Below are positions 16,437 through 24,712 of a stretch of DNA of 32,491 bases, in pieces. Source of the DNA: Acidobacteriota bacterium (GTDB lineage: Bacteria > Acidobacteriota > Vicinamibacteria > Vicinamibacterales > JAFNAJ01); assembly GCA_016789685.1 (NCBI GenBank), contig JAEUQQ010000541.1, positions 1-32,491 of the forward strand. The letters are read 5' to 3'. Under the pieces are notes generated by a model. That model was not told where the DNA came from. It searched no databases and saw nothing but the letters and a program-made list of their open reading frames with translations. The translations under genes were made by a program, and so were the position numbers. How positions within the stretch are numbered: position 1 is the first letter of the stretch; every line of letters starts with the position of its first letter.

Positions 16437-17198
16437 GTGACCGAATCCTCGCCGAACTCCCCGGAATCTCAGCGCCCGCGACTCTCGCTGGTGGCGCCCA
16501 CCTACAACGAAGCCGGCAGGCTGGCCGAACTGGTCGCGGCGGTGTTCGCCGTCTTCAGTGCCCATTCTATCGATGGCGAACTCGTCATCGTCGATGACAA
16601 CTCGCCCGATGGCACCGGGGCGCTCGCCGACGAACTCGCCACACGCTATCGCATGAAGGTCGTTCACCGAAGTGGAAAACTCGGCCTCGGCACGGCGGTG
16701 ATTGCCGGCTTTGCCGCCGCGACCGCCGGGATCTGCGGCGTGATCGACGCCGACCTGAGCCATCCGCCGGCCCTGGTGCCCCGCATGCTCGCGGCCATCG
16801 AACGCGGCGACGCCGACTTCGTGATCGGGAGCCGGTACATCCCCGGCGGAGGGACGAAGGACTGGGGCGCCGCGCGGTTGCTGATGTCGCGGGCCGCGTG
16901 CCTGCTGTCGCGTCCGGTGACGCCGGTGGTGGATGCGACGTCGGGGTTTTTCCTGGTCAGGCGGGAGATTGCGGAGGGTGTGCAGATCGAGGCTGGCGGG
17001 TTCAAGATCTGCCTCGAGCTGCTGGTCCGCGGCCAGGCCACGCGCATTGCCGAGGTGCCGTACGTCTTTGCCGGGCGCACGGTCGGCGACAGCAAGATGA
17101 ACCTGCGCGAGGCCACGGGCTACCTGCAGCAGTTGCTGGCCCTCTGGCAGTACCGCCGCGCCCACCCCATCGCCCGCACCTACACCCGCCTCGCCTAG
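16437..17198 (+). CDS. GT2 glycosyltransferase, polyprenyl-phosphate mannose synthase type
   Basis: The product resembles dolichyl-phosphate mannose synthase (DPM1) and its bacterial polyprenol relatives, moving a sugar from a nucleotide donor to polyprenyl phosphate at the cytoplasmic face. Motifs: LSLVAPTYNEAGRL at the start of the GT-A fold, IVDDNSPDGTG, the metal-binding DADLSHPP, VIGSRYIPGGGTKDWG and a C-terminal FAGRTVGDSKMNL, the last typical of the family. There is no C-terminal membrane domain, as in the shorter DPM synthases. I chose the GTG at 16437 (VTESSPNS), giving 253 residues. An ATG at 16344 is open but would overlap the divergent GT-C gene by 41 bases and adds a non-conserved tail. 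It likely supplies the lipid-linked sugar used by the GT-C enzymes on both sides. Confidence 0.9.
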   Translation: MTESSPNSPESQRPRLSLVAPTYNEAGRLAELVAAVFAVFSAHSIDGELVIVDDNSPDGTGALADELATRYRMKVVHRSGKLGLGTAVIAGFAAATAGICGVIDADLSHPPALVPRMLAAIERGDADFVIGSRYIPGGGTKDWGAARLLMSRAACLLSRPVTPVVDATSGFFLVRREIAEGVQIEAGGFKICLELLVRGQATRIAEVPYVFAGRTVGDSKMNLREATGYLQQLLALWQYRRAHPIARTYTRLA

Positions 17199-17200
17199 CC

Positions 17201-17400
17201 GCGCCCAGGCGGGGTCACATCTTTCTTCATCACGTTTTGCACGGTCTGTCCCCGTGCCGGCACACGTTGGTCGGCCCGCGACGGCCTCTCAGCGGCGGTG
17301 AGGCCCAGGCGGGGTCACATCTTTCTTCATCACGTTTCGCACGGCCTGTCCCCGTGCCGGCACACGTTGGTCGGCCCGCGCTCGCGTCTCAGCGGCGGTG
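17201..17400. repeat. 100-bp direct duplication between convergent genes
   Basis: Two copies, 17201-17300 and 17301-17400, follow each other with an exact 100-base period and only a handful of differences (for example GTTTTGCACGGTC versus GTTTCGCACGGCC). Each copy contains a 43-base unit from GGGGTCAC to CTGTCCCC (17211-17253 and 17311-17353), then the palindrome GTGCCGGCAC. Each ends in TCTCAGCGGCGGTGAG. In the second copy that last stretch is the end of the radical SAM gene, including its stop codon at 17389-17391. So the duplication copied the gene's 3' tip together with the downstream element. It lies between the convergent GT2 and radical SAM genes. Confidence 0.88.
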
Positions 17401-18867
17401 AGTGGCGGGGCGGGCGTCGGTAATCGGGTTCCCGAAGAGGAACTGTCCCAGGACGTCGGCGACGATGTGGCGCTTGGTGAAGGCGAGCTTCACGAGATCG
17501 CCGAAGTTGCGCGCGATGTAGCGCGGGCGCAGGAAGAAGCGGCGACGCGCCCGTTGCAGGGCCGCCATCACCGTCGTCTCGTTGATGTCGCCAAACCGCA
17601 GCAGGTAGTAGCTGTACTCCATGCGCGTCCAGTCGTCGCTGACGAGCATGCCCTCGCGCTTCGCCTTGTCGTACAGGTCGGTGCCCGGGTACGGCACCGC
17701 CGGGTAGAAATTCGCGAAGTCGGCGTCGAGATCGATCGCGTAGGCCGTCGTCCGGTCCATCGACTCCAGCGTCTCGCCGGGGTAGCCGTAGATGAAGAAC
17801 GCGAACGACTTGATGCCGATCGCCCGCAGGTTCCTGAACGCCGTGCGGACCTTCTGCTCCTCGAGTCGCTTGACCATGTCCTTGCGGACTTCTTCGCTCT
17901 CTGACTCGATGCCCATCGCCAGCATCCAGCAGCCAGAGTCCCTGAGCTTCTGCACGAACGCCGGATCGACCAGGTTGTCGGCGCGGGCGTTGCCGAACCA
18001 CCGCGCGCCGATGTTGCGCGCGATCAGCTCGTCGCAGAACTTCCCGAAGCTCTTCGCGTTGAGCGTGACCGTATCGCCCCACAGGTAGAAGTGCGTCACG
18101 CCGAGGGTCTTCACGGCGTATTCCATCTCGTCGACGAGGCGCGTCGCGTCGCGCTCGCGGAACTTGTGCCCCTGGTGGATGGGCGCCACGCAGAAGTCGC
18201 ACGTGTACGGGCAGCCGCGGCTGGTCTCGATCAGGATGTAGGGCTTCCCCTCGAGCGGCAGCGTGTAGTCGCCGAGGTTGAGCATGTCCCACGCCGGGAT
18301 GGGCATCTCGGCGAACCCCGTGAACGACCCGTGCGACGTGTGCGCCACGATGGCGCCGCCCGCGTCGCGATACGTGAGCCCGGGAATTCCCGCGAGCGAC
18401 GACCGGTCGCCGCGGGTCACCAGTGCGAGGACGCCGTCCTCGGGTTCGCCCACGAACATGCCGTCGACGTCGGGCGCGCGTTCCATCGAGAGCTGCGGGA
18501 CCGTGCTCGCGTGCGGGCCGAAGCAGAACATCGGGGCCGCGTAGTGCGCCTTCAGGACCCGCATCTCGAGCACGTCGGCGTCGAGCGTCGGCGTGGTGCT
18601 CGGGAAGAGGATCATCGTCGGCCGGAACCCCTCGCGATCCAGCGTGGCGATGACCTCGGCGGTCGGGATGTTCGACGCCGTCTGGTCGATCACGCGGCAC
18701 GCGATGCCACGCGCGCGCAGCAGGGCCGCGATGACCACGAGCGTGTAGGGGGGCTTGGTCGTGCCCAGGACCTCTTCGCGCTCCTGGCAGCGTCCCTGGC
18801 GGGTGAACTTGATCCCGTCGATCGCGGGCGGGTTGATCAGCAGTACGCGTTCAGACATCGGCTCCAT
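17389..18867 (-). CDS. B12-binding domain radical SAM enzyme (BchE-like class)
   Basis: The 492-residue protein has the two-domain layout of cobalamin-dependent radical SAM methylases and cyclases. Residues 1-150 form a B12-binding Rossmann domain (ERVLLINPPAI at the start, PTMILFPSTTPTLD, VDGMFVGEPEDGVLAL); no DxHxxG is present, normal for this class. The radical SAM barrel follows, with the iron-sulphur motif SRGCPYTCDFC supplying Cys219, Cys223 and Cys226. YLWGDTVTLN, SGCWMLAMGIES and FFIYGYPGETLESM are further family motifs. The chemistry may be C-methylation or ring formation on a lipid or glycan. Its start is 28 bases below the stop of the SPASM-like gene, so the two should be co-transcribed. 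ATG 18867 and ATG 18858 (MSERV) are both possible; I kept the longer. The 3' tip lies inside the second 100-bp duplicate. Confidence 0.93.
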   Translation of the reverse strand: MEPMSERVLLINPPAIDGIKFTRQGRCQEREEVLGTTKPPYTLVVIAALLRARGIACRVIDQTASNIPTAEVIATLDREGFRPTMILFPSTTPTLDADVLEMRVLKAHYAAPMFCFGPHASTVPQLSMERAPDVDGMFVGEPEDGVLALVTRGDRSSLAGIPGLTYRDAGGAIVAHTSHGSFTGFAEMPIPAWDMLNLGDYTLPLEGKPYILIETSRGCPYTCDFCVAPIHQGHKFRERDATRLVDEMEYAVKTLGVTHFYLWGDTVTLNAKSFGKFCDELIARNIGARWFGNARADNLVDPAFVQKLRDSGCWMLAMGIESESEEVRKDMVKRLEEQKVRTAFRNLRAIGIKSFAFFIYGYPGETLESMDRTTAYAIDLDADFANFYPAVPYPGTDLYDKAKREGMLVSDDWTRMEYSYYLLRFGDINETTVMAALQRARRRFFLRPRYIARNFGDLVKLAFTKRHIVADVLGQFLFGNPITDARPATHRR

Positions 18868-18895
18868 CGAATCCAGGTGCGCGCGACGGGCGCGC

Positions 18896-20104
18896 TCAGA
18901 CGTTTCCTGCCATCGCCGGCAGCGGCGAGGTGAAGACGCGGACCGGCTGCGGGATGCGCGTGCCGGTCAGTTCGGCCTTGCAGCAGCGGCGGCAGACGGG
19001 GAAGAGCTGTTCCTCGACCAGGGCCTTGCGCAGGGCCTTGTAGCGTGGCGTGTTCCAGACGGTCTCGAGCGGTTCGGTCGCGAGGTCGCCCATCACGATG
19101 CGGATGAAGGGGCAGAAGACCACCTTCCCGCCGAACGTGACGCGCGCGTGGAGGAACGGGTACAGGCACCGCCCGTCGAGGCGCGCGCCTGGCGTGTAGT
19201 AGTCGTCGATGACCGCGTCGTGGACCTTGGGCCGGTGATCGAAGGGCAGCCGGCGCTCGCGGCACCGCGCCCGCAGCGCGGCGACCTGCGCCGTCACGCG
19301 CCCCGGCGCGATGCCGGGATCCTCGGTCACGTTGGTCGCGATGATCGCCGGGTCGGTCTCGCCGACCAGGCGCAGGGTCTCGTCGACCTCGTCGGGCGTG
19401 GCGAACATCAGGTGGTTGAGGCCGACCGCTGACGCGCCGGCGGCCGCTGCCGCATCGGCAACGCCAGGCAGGTCGTCGAGCGACCGGGCCGTGACCGTGG
19501 CGTTGACGATCAGCCGGAGGGCCGCGTCGGGCGTGCGCACCATGGTCGTCAGCGCCCGCAGGCCGGCTCCCGCAGCCTCGGAGGGGGCGGCGAGGTGCTC
19601 TGCCGTGACCGACGCATGTTTCACGAGGCCGCGCTCGGCGAGGTCGCGGAGCAGCGACAGGCGCTGGGGCGTCAGGCCTGTGCCGTCGGTGGTCAGGTAG
19701 TCGCACCGGTAGCCCCGGCGACGGAAGGCAGCGAGCACCTCGAAGATGTCGTTGCGCGTGAAGAGCAGGCCGCCGGTGAGGTTGACCTGGCCGCGGTGGC
19801 GCTTCGGGATGGCACGCTCGATGACCGACACCGGCACGGCCGGGGTTCCGTCGGGTTCCGAGGGCAGCAGGCCCACCGCATCGCATCCCGGCGCCCCCGG
19901 GCCCCGCGCGACGGCGGTCTCGTAGACGATCCCGTCGGGCCGGGCGTCGGCGAGCCCCGATTTCTCGACGAGGAACCGGTGCACGCGCTGCTCGTACTGC
20001 CGCCTCGCGACATGCGCCGACGCCTCTCGCGCGAGCGGGATGGCGCGGGCAGTATCTCCCACGGCACGGCGGAGGCGGCGGACAACCGACATCGAACGGA
20101 CCAT
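18896..20104 (-). CDS. Radical SAM/SPASM-like protein lacking the CX3CX2C cluster motif
   Basis: From the ATG at 20104 (a second at 20092 also fits) the protein has 402 residues. Residues about 105-300 read like a radical SAM barrel: NLTGGLLFTRNDIFEVLAAF matches the 'GGEP' strand region, CDYLTTDGTGLT the next strand, and SVTAEHLAAPSEAAGAGLRAL and LRLIVNATVTA follow. The C-terminus is a SPASM-type cluster domain with Cys313, Cys331, Cys371, Cys374 and Cys375, plus the usual DLATEPLETVWNTPRYKALRKAL. But the place where CX3CX2C belongs, about 35-40 residues before the GG, holds only GAPGCDAVGLLPSEP, with a single Cys74. Neither neighbouring reading frame restores the motif. So it may be a non-catalytic partner of the radical SAM enzyme next door, or an electron-transfer or binding protein that keeps the auxiliary cluster. 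Confidence 0.75.
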   Translation of the reverse strand: MVRSMSVVRRLRRAVGDTARAIPLAREASAHVARRQYEQRVHRFLVEKSGLADARPDGIVYETAVARGPGAPGCDAVGLLPSEPDGTPAVPVSVIERAIPKRHRGQVNLTGGLLFTRNDIFEVLAAFRRRGYRCDYLTTDGTGLTPQRLSLLRDLAERGLVKHASVTAEHLAAPSEAAGAGLRALTTMVRTPDAALRLIVNATVTARSLDDLPGVADAAAAAGASAVGLNHLMFATPDEVDETLRLVGETDPAIIATNVTEDPGIAPGRVTAQVAALRARCRERRLPFDHRPKVHDAVIDDYYTPGARLDGRCLYPFLHARVTFGGKVVFCPFIRIVMGDLATEPLETVWNTPRYKALRKALVEEQLFPVCRRCCKAELTGTRIPQPVRVFTSPLPAMAGNV

Positions 20105-20190
20105 CTTAGCGTAGGGGGCCGGGCCGGGGGCGGGCGTGAGCCCTCCCCTGGCCCCACGGCGGGCCGGGAGCGCCGTGAGGCTCCTGCCGG

Positions 20191-20478
20191 CTACGTGCCG
20201 TCCTCGTCGTGCGCGTACCACGCCTCGTGTGCCGACCATTCCCCACAGCTCGGGCACTGGGTGTCGGCCCACATCCGCCTGCAGGCCGGGCACACGCCGC
20301 GCGTGTCGAAGGTGTTCCAGTCGTGGCCGCAGGCGCACGCCCACGTGTCGGAGGCTCGCGGCTCCCACCCGCACTTCGGGCACCGGATGCGCGCGCCGCC
20401 GGGCACGTCCTTCAGATCCTCGATCGTGATCGGCGTGCGCAGGCCGCCGGGAACGAACTTGAGCAGGTGGAGGGTCAT
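20191..20478 (-). CDS. Small double zinc-ribbon protein, function unknown
   Basis: The 95-residue product starts at an ATG with GAGG nine bases upstream. It carries two cysteine-rich modules. The first pairs CPKC (about 34-37) with CACGHDW (about 48-54). The second has CPAC and CPSC (about 63-66 and 75-78). The spacing fits a tandem zinc ribbon or rubredoxin-like knuckle. The N-terminus is MTLHLLKFVPGG, with a possible strand-helix, and the C-terminus is rich in Asp, Glu and His. It has no signal peptide, so it should stay in the cytoplasm. It lies 43 bases downstream of the MBOAT gene and 86 bases above the SPASM-like gene, on the same strand. I do not recognise the family; metal binding is the only safe statement. 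Confidence 0.8.
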   Translation of the reverse strand: MTLHLLKFVPGGLRTPITIEDLKDVPGGARIRCPKCGWEPRASDTWACACGHDWNTFDTRGVCPACRRMWADTQCPSCGEWSAHEAWYAHDEDGT

Positions 20479-20521
20479 GTCGGGCGCCTCGAGACGGGCA
20501 CCGCGTGCCGCGCGGCGCTGT

Positions 20522-21943
20522 TCAGAACTGGAAGTAGATGAACTCCGACCCGCCGAAATCGCCGAACAGGAGGGTCGTGTAGAAGATGCCGGCGTAGAGG
20601 GCGTACCGCAGCGGTGTCGGCAGGCCGAGGGTGAAGAGCACGTCGCCGCGGCGTGCCTCGGCGGCGTGGATCGCCATGAGCGGCAGCGCGTAGGCCACCA
20701 GCGCCCACGCGTACGCGGGGGCGTGCGGGCCCCAGGTCCAGCCGGTGGCGAGCACGCGCGTCATGTCGGCGATCTGGTGGCTCGATCGCGCGCGGAAGAT
20801 CAGCCAGCCGTAGCAGGTGACGTGGAACATCAGCACGCCGAGGAGCACGCGACTGACGTTGAGGCCGTCTCTCACGATGATGCCCGCGCGGGTGGCCGCC
20901 GATTCGATCCACTGGCCCGCCACGAGCACCAGGCCCTGGTACAGGCCCCAGATGACGAACGTCCACGCGGCACCGTGCCAGAGTCCGCCGAGCCCCATCG
21001 TGATCATCAGGTTGCGCCGCGTCATCCACGCGCCGCCGCGGTTGCCACCGAGCGGGATGTACAGGTAGTCGCGCAGCCACTCCGACAGCGAGATGTGCCA
21101 GTGCCGCCAGAACTGCGACGGCGAGGTGACGAAGTAGGGCGTGAGGAAGTTGAGCGACAGCTCGATGCCCAGCATCTTCGAGATGCCGCGCGCCATGTTC
21201 GAGTAGCCCGCGAAGTCGCCGAAGATCTGGAAGGCGAACGCATACACGCCGAGCAGGATCTCGCCGGCGTGCGGCGTCGCGCCGGGCGCGAAGACGTCGT
21301 TCGCGACCCGTGCGAGGTTGTCGGCGACGAGCACTTTCTGGAACATCCCCCACGCCAGCAGCCACAGGCCCTCGCGTGTCTGCGCCCACGTGATCACGCG
21401 CGACATCTCGAGCTGCGGGATCAGCTTCTTCGCGCGCAGGATCGGCCCGGCGACGAGGTGCGGGAAGTAGGCGACGTAGAGCGCGAAGTCGATGAAGCGG
21501 CTCGACGGCGTCCAGATGCCGCGGTACACGTCGACGACGTAGCTGATCGTCATGAACGTGTAGAAGCTGATGCCGACCGGCAGGACGATGCGCAGCGTGA
21601 CCGTGTCGACCTGCCAGCCGACCGAGGCCGCGAGGGTGTGGAGGTTCTCGGCGAAGAAGTTGAAGTACTTGAAGAAGCCGAGCATCCCGAGGTTGAACAC
21701 GAGGCTCAGGAGCAGCCACCACCGCCGGCGCGCGCGATCCGGGGTCGCGTGGATCAGCCGCGCGACGGTGAAGTCGAGCACCGTCTGTGCGATGAGCAGG
21801 CCGAGGAAGCGCCAGTCCCACGCAGCGTAGAAGTAGTAGCTCGCCGCGAGCAGCATGAGGTTCTGCGCGCGGTGCGGCAGCACGCGATACACCGCGTAGA
21901 CCACCGCGAAGAACACCACGAAGTGCAGGGAGTTGAAGACCAC
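20522..21943 (-). CDS. MBOAT family O-acyltransferase (AlgI-like)
   Basis: The product is a multi-pass membrane acyltransferase of the AlgI/DltB/PatA type, 473 residues from a GTG at 21943-21941. In the known systems it moves acetyl or another acyl group across the inner membrane for attachment to a polysaccharide. The N-terminus (VFNSLHFVVFFAVVYAVYRVLPHRAQNLMLLAASYYFYAAWDWRFL) is typical, spanning the first two helices. The conserved central motif is FWRHWHISLSEWLRDYLYIPLGG (about 275-297), and the catalytic His is about residue 323 in MGLGGLWHGAAW. The SGNH hydrolase gene ends eleven bases upstream, giving the classic MBOAT-SGNH pair. The likely role is O-acylation of the glycan made by this locus. 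Confidence 0.95.
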   Translation of the reverse strand: MVFNSLHFVVFFAVVYAVYRVLPHRAQNLMLLAASYYFYAAWDWRFLGLLIAQTVLDFTVARLIHATPDRARRRWWLLLSLVFNLGMLGFFKYFNFFAENLHTLAASVGWQVDTVTLRIVLPVGISFYTFMTISYVVDVYRGIWTPSSRFIDFALYVAYFPHLVAGPILRAKKLIPQLEMSRVITWAQTREGLWLLAWGMFQKVLVADNLARVANDVFAPGATPHAGEILLGVYAFAFQIFGDFAGYSNMARGISKMLGIELSLNFLTPYFVTSPSQFWRHWHISLSEWLRDYLYIPLGGNRGGAWMTRRNLMITMGLGGLWHGAAWTFVIWGLYQGLVLVAGQWIESAATRAGIIVRDGLNVSRVLLGVLMFHVTCYGWLIFRARSSHQIADMTRVLATGWTWGPHAPAYAWALVAYALPLMAIHAAEARRGDVLFTLGLPTPLRYALYAGIFYTTLLFGDFGGSEFIYFQF

Positions 21944-21954
21944 CGCCGGTGCCC

Positions 21955-23076
21955 CTACTTCCTGCCGGCGTGGTCCGCCGTCGTCGTTCCGGGTGCCGGC
22001 GAGGCGAAGGCCGACGTCACGAACGCGGCCAGCGCCTCGCCCACGACCGCATGCCCGCGCGGCGTGAAATGGATGTTCTCGCGGAAGAACAGGTCGGCCG
22101 GATCGGGCTGCGCCTTCAACACGGGAAGCAGGTCGAGCATCGGCAGCCCGAGCGGCGCCAGCGCCTCGGCGAACCGCGCAGTGGCCGCATCGCGCAGCAG
22201 TTCGTGTCCGGCCGCGCGCGCCGTCGCCTGCAGGTGCCCGAAGTCGGTGTCGTTGAGCTGCAGTCGCGCCGGCACCAGCACTAGGCCGACGCGCGTTCCG
22301 CGCGCGGCGGCCTCGCGCGCGAGGGTGCCGATGACATCGCGCGTGATCGCCATCCCGCGCGCGACCTCAGCCGGCGGACGCTGCGCATACGTGCCGAGTG
22401 GCCGCGAGAGCGACGGCGCGGCGTCGGGCCGCAGCCAGTCGAGGGCCTCGTTCACGCGCAGCCTGACGGTCTGCAGCACCATGCTCCGGCGCACCATCCG
22501 CCGCGCGAAGAACGTCGCCTCGTCGGTGGCCGGCGCGACGTTGCCGGGATCGGCCGTGAGCTTCGGCGCGCTGTCGATGGCCTCGATGGCGTCGTTGGCC
22601 ACGAACACGAATACGAGCACGACGTCGGGCTCGAGGCCCGACACGACGTGGCGGTAGAAGAGCAGTTCCTCGATCGGCCCGTAGCCCTGGACGCCGCCGT
22701 TGATGACGCGCGTGCGGGCGGGCCCGGCCTCGTTGAGGTGCCGCTCGAGCCGGGCCGCGAAGGTCGTGGCGAGATCGACCTGGACCGACAGCACGATCGA
22801 GTCGCCGAGGATGGCGATGCGGCGTTCGCCCGGAGCCTTGGCGCCGAGTTCGTCGCCGCGGACGCCGGCGCTGTTGATCGCGATGTCGGCGGCGAACTCC
22901 GGCGTGGCGAAGTGCGTGCGTTCGCCGGGCCGCAGGCGGTGGCCGATCCGCGGATCCTGCATGAAGAGGCGCTGGAAGGCGGGGGCGGCTTCCGAGCCGC
23001 CGGCCACACGCATCCCGGCCTCGAACACGCCGAATCCCAGGGCGAACACGACGAAGAGGGTGAGCAGGCGCGTCAT
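21955..23076 (-). CDS. SGNH/GDSL hydrolase, partner of the MBOAT acyltransferase
   Basis: The 373-residue product has an N-terminal signal-anchor (LLTLFVVFALGFGVFEAGM), placing the catalytic domain in the periplasm. The SGNH blocks are present: block I ILGDSIVLS with catalytic Ser about 93, block II GGVQGYGP, block III FVANDAIEA and block V ENIHFTPRGHAVVG, where Glu stands in the usual Asp position three residues before the catalytic His. In MBOAT-SGNH systems such as AlgI with AlgJ/AlgX, the SGNH protein takes the acyl group and places it on the polysaccharide. The gene overlaps the flippase stop as ATGA and is followed by the MBOAT gene eleven bases later, so the three form a coupled unit. 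Confidence 0.9.
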   Translation of the reverse strand: MTRLLTLFVVFALGFGVFEAGMRVAGGSEAAPAFQRLFMQDPRIGHRLRPGERTHFATPEFAADIAINSAGVRGDELGAKAPGERRIAILGDSIVLSVQVDLATTFAARLERHLNEAGPARTRVINGGVQGYGPIEELLFYRHVVSGLEPDVVLVFVFVANDAIEAIDSAPKLTADPGNVAPATDEATFFARRMVRRSMVLQTVRLRVNEALDWLRPDAAPSLSRPLGTYAQRPPAEVARGMAITRDVIGTLAREAAARGTRVGLVLVPARLQLNDTDFGHLQATARAAGHELLRDAATARFAEALAPLGLPMLDLLPVLKAQPDPADLFFRENIHFTPRGHAVVGEALAAFVTSAFASPAPGTTTADHAGRK

Positions 23077-24689
23077 CGGCGCGACGGGGCGTCGGGGGGC
23101 GACGCGACGGGGGCCATGTCAGCGCCGGGCGAGTCGGGTTCTGGGGCGTCGATCATCTCGTCGGGAAGCGCAGCCTGCACGATTTCTCCGGCCAGTTCGG
23201 TGCTCGCGTCGGTCGGCGCCGCCGCCGTCCGGCGCCGCAGGCGCGTCGCCAATCGTCGCACGACCGCGAGTTCCGCCGGGTGGTAGAAGCCGAATGCCAG
23301 CAACAACAGGGGGTACACGACGACGACCGTCGTGCCGTGGAGGAGGAACGACGGGAGCGGCGCCATCTGTCGCGGCAGCGCGAAGCGCGCGACCCCGTAG
23401 GCGGCCAGCCCGGCCACGGCCACGCGGCCGATGCGGCCCCACTCGTAGTCCATCGGGTAGAACCGCTGCGAGAACTGCATCGCCGTGAAGGCCAGCACCG
23501 CATACGCGACCGTGTTGGCCCAGGCCGCGCCGAGCGCACCGAACTCGGGCACGAGCAGGAGGTTCATCCCTACGCTCGTCGCCGCGCCGACGGCCGTCGA
23601 GATGGGGTAGTACCTCGTCTGCTTCGTGATGTTGAGGCCGATCGACGTCAGCAGGTAGACCCCCTGGCACAGCACGCCGAGACCGATCCACGGGATGACG
23701 CGGGCCGCCTCGTAGTAGGCCGGTGTCGTCATCAGCCTGACGAGATCGACGCTGATGGCCGCCAGGCCGGCGGCGAGCAGCACGAGGATCGCGATGCCAT
23801 ACGTGGTGACCAGGCGGAACGTCTTCTGCGCGTCGGGTTCCTTCATGGTCGCGAAATAGAAGGGCGCCCATGCGTTCTCGAAGGCCGAGAGGAACAGCTT
23901 CATCGCGAGGCCGAAGCTCGCGCCGACCGAGTACAGGCCGATCTCGCGCAAGCTGACGAACAGCGTGAGGATGTAGCGATCCGCCACCGCGATGACCTGG
24001 TGCGCCACGCCGTGCGGGAGGCGGGGCAGGCCGAAGTGCAGGGCCTCGCGGAGCAGGCTGGCCGAGAACACGGGGCGGATCAGCGGGACGAACCAGCGCG
24101 AGAGCAGCAGCGTGAAGAGGCCGGTAATCACCAGGTCGGCGAGCACGACCCCCAGCACGCCGTAGTCGAGCGCGATGACGAACAGCAGGCGGAGCAGGAG
24201 CGTGCCGGCCGAGCGCGTGAAGGTGAGCGAGATGAAGCGCGCGCTCTCGCCCTGGATGCGCATGACGTGGAAGGGGATGAAGTAGAACCCGACCACGAAC
24301 GTGTTGGCGAGGACGAGGCGCAGCAGGGTCGTGTAGCGGACGTCGCCGAACAGGTGCCGCGCGATGACCGGCGCGGCGAACAGCGCGACGAGGAGCAGGG
24401 CGCCGTTGAGCGCGGCGAGGAACCAGAACAGCGTGCTTGCGAGGCGCTGCCGCGCGCGCTGGTCGGTGCAGTCGTACCAGAGGCGCATGAACGACGCGTC
24501 GATCCCCCAGCGGAAGGCGATCTTGGCGACGGCCTCGATGGTGAGCAGCAGCCCGATGACCCCGTAGTCGGCGGGCGACAGGTACCGGACGTAGACCGGC
24601 AGCAGGAGGAAGCTCGCGATCGACGTCGCGACATCGCCGAGTCCGTAGATGGCGAGTTGCTTCGAGAGGGTCGTGAGTCGCGCGAGCAC
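23073..24689 (-). CDS. Polysaccharide flippase (Wzx-like, MOP superfamily)
   Basis: The 538-residue protein is a member of the polysaccharide transport family, carrying lipid-linked oligosaccharides from the inner to the outer leaflet. The first helices (LSKQLAIYGLGDVATSIASFLLLPVYVRYLSPADYGVIGLL) are the family signature, and about 14 helices follow. The C-terminal 60 residues are hydrophilic and variable (RLRRRTAAAPTDAS...), likely cytoplasmic. The start is a GTG at 24689-24687. A perfect TATAAT lies only eight bases above it, so the transcript from that promoter should be leaderless or nearly so. The gene is followed by SGNH and MBOAT genes with an ATGA overlap. It is separated from the methyltransferase upstream by the long inverted repeat at 24713-24806. 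Confidence 0.92.
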   Translation of the reverse strand: MLARLTTLSKQLAIYGLGDVATSIASFLLLPVYVRYLSPADYGVIGLLLTIEAVAKIAFRWGIDASFMRLWYDCTDQRARQRLASTLFWFLAALNGALLLVALFAAPVIARHLFGDVRYTTLLRLVLANTFVVGFYFIPFHVMRIQGESARFISLTFTRSAGTLLLRLLFVIALDYGVLGVVLADLVITGLFTLLLSRWFVPLIRPVFSASLLREALHFGLPRLPHGVAHQVIAVADRYILTLFVSLREIGLYSVGASFGLAMKLFLSAFENAWAPFYFATMKEPDAQKTFRLVTTYGIAILVLLAAGLAAISVDLVRLMTTPAYYEAARVIPWIGLGVLCQGVYLLTSIGLNITKQTRYYPISTAVGAATSVGMNLLLVPEFGALGAAWANTVAYAVLAFTAMQFSQRFYPMDYEWGRIGRVAVAGLAAYGVARFALPRQMAPLPSFLLHGTTVVVVYPLLLLAFGFYHPAELAVVRRLATRLRRRTAAAPTDASTELAGEIVQAALPDEMIDAPEPDSPGADMAPVASPPDAPSRR

Positions 24690-24696
24690 GTGCCGG

Positions 24697-24702
24697 GGAT
24701 TA
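24697..24702 (-). promoter_or_regulatory. Probable -10 box for the flippase-SGNH-MBOAT unit
   Basis: On the minus strand these bases read TATAAT. The expected +1, six to eight bases downstream, falls on or next to the GTG start codon at 24689, predicting a leaderless transcript. The -35 position (about 24720-24725) lies inside the near arm of the long inverted repeat and reads AAGACG, not a good match to TTGACA. Confidence 0.5.
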
Positions 24703-24712
24703 TAGGGGCGAC

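Noticed and set aside
19860..19930. Frameshift hiding the CX3CX2C motif of the SPASM-like gene
   Set aside because: Neither of the other two minus-strand frames in this stretch contains a CX3CX2C pattern, so a simple one-base error does not restore it.
19595..22657. Open frame of 1020 codons on the plus strand
   Set aside because: It runs antisense to the SPASM, zinc-ribbon, MBOAT and SGNH genes, all of which have clear family motifs; its composition is that of a shadow frame.
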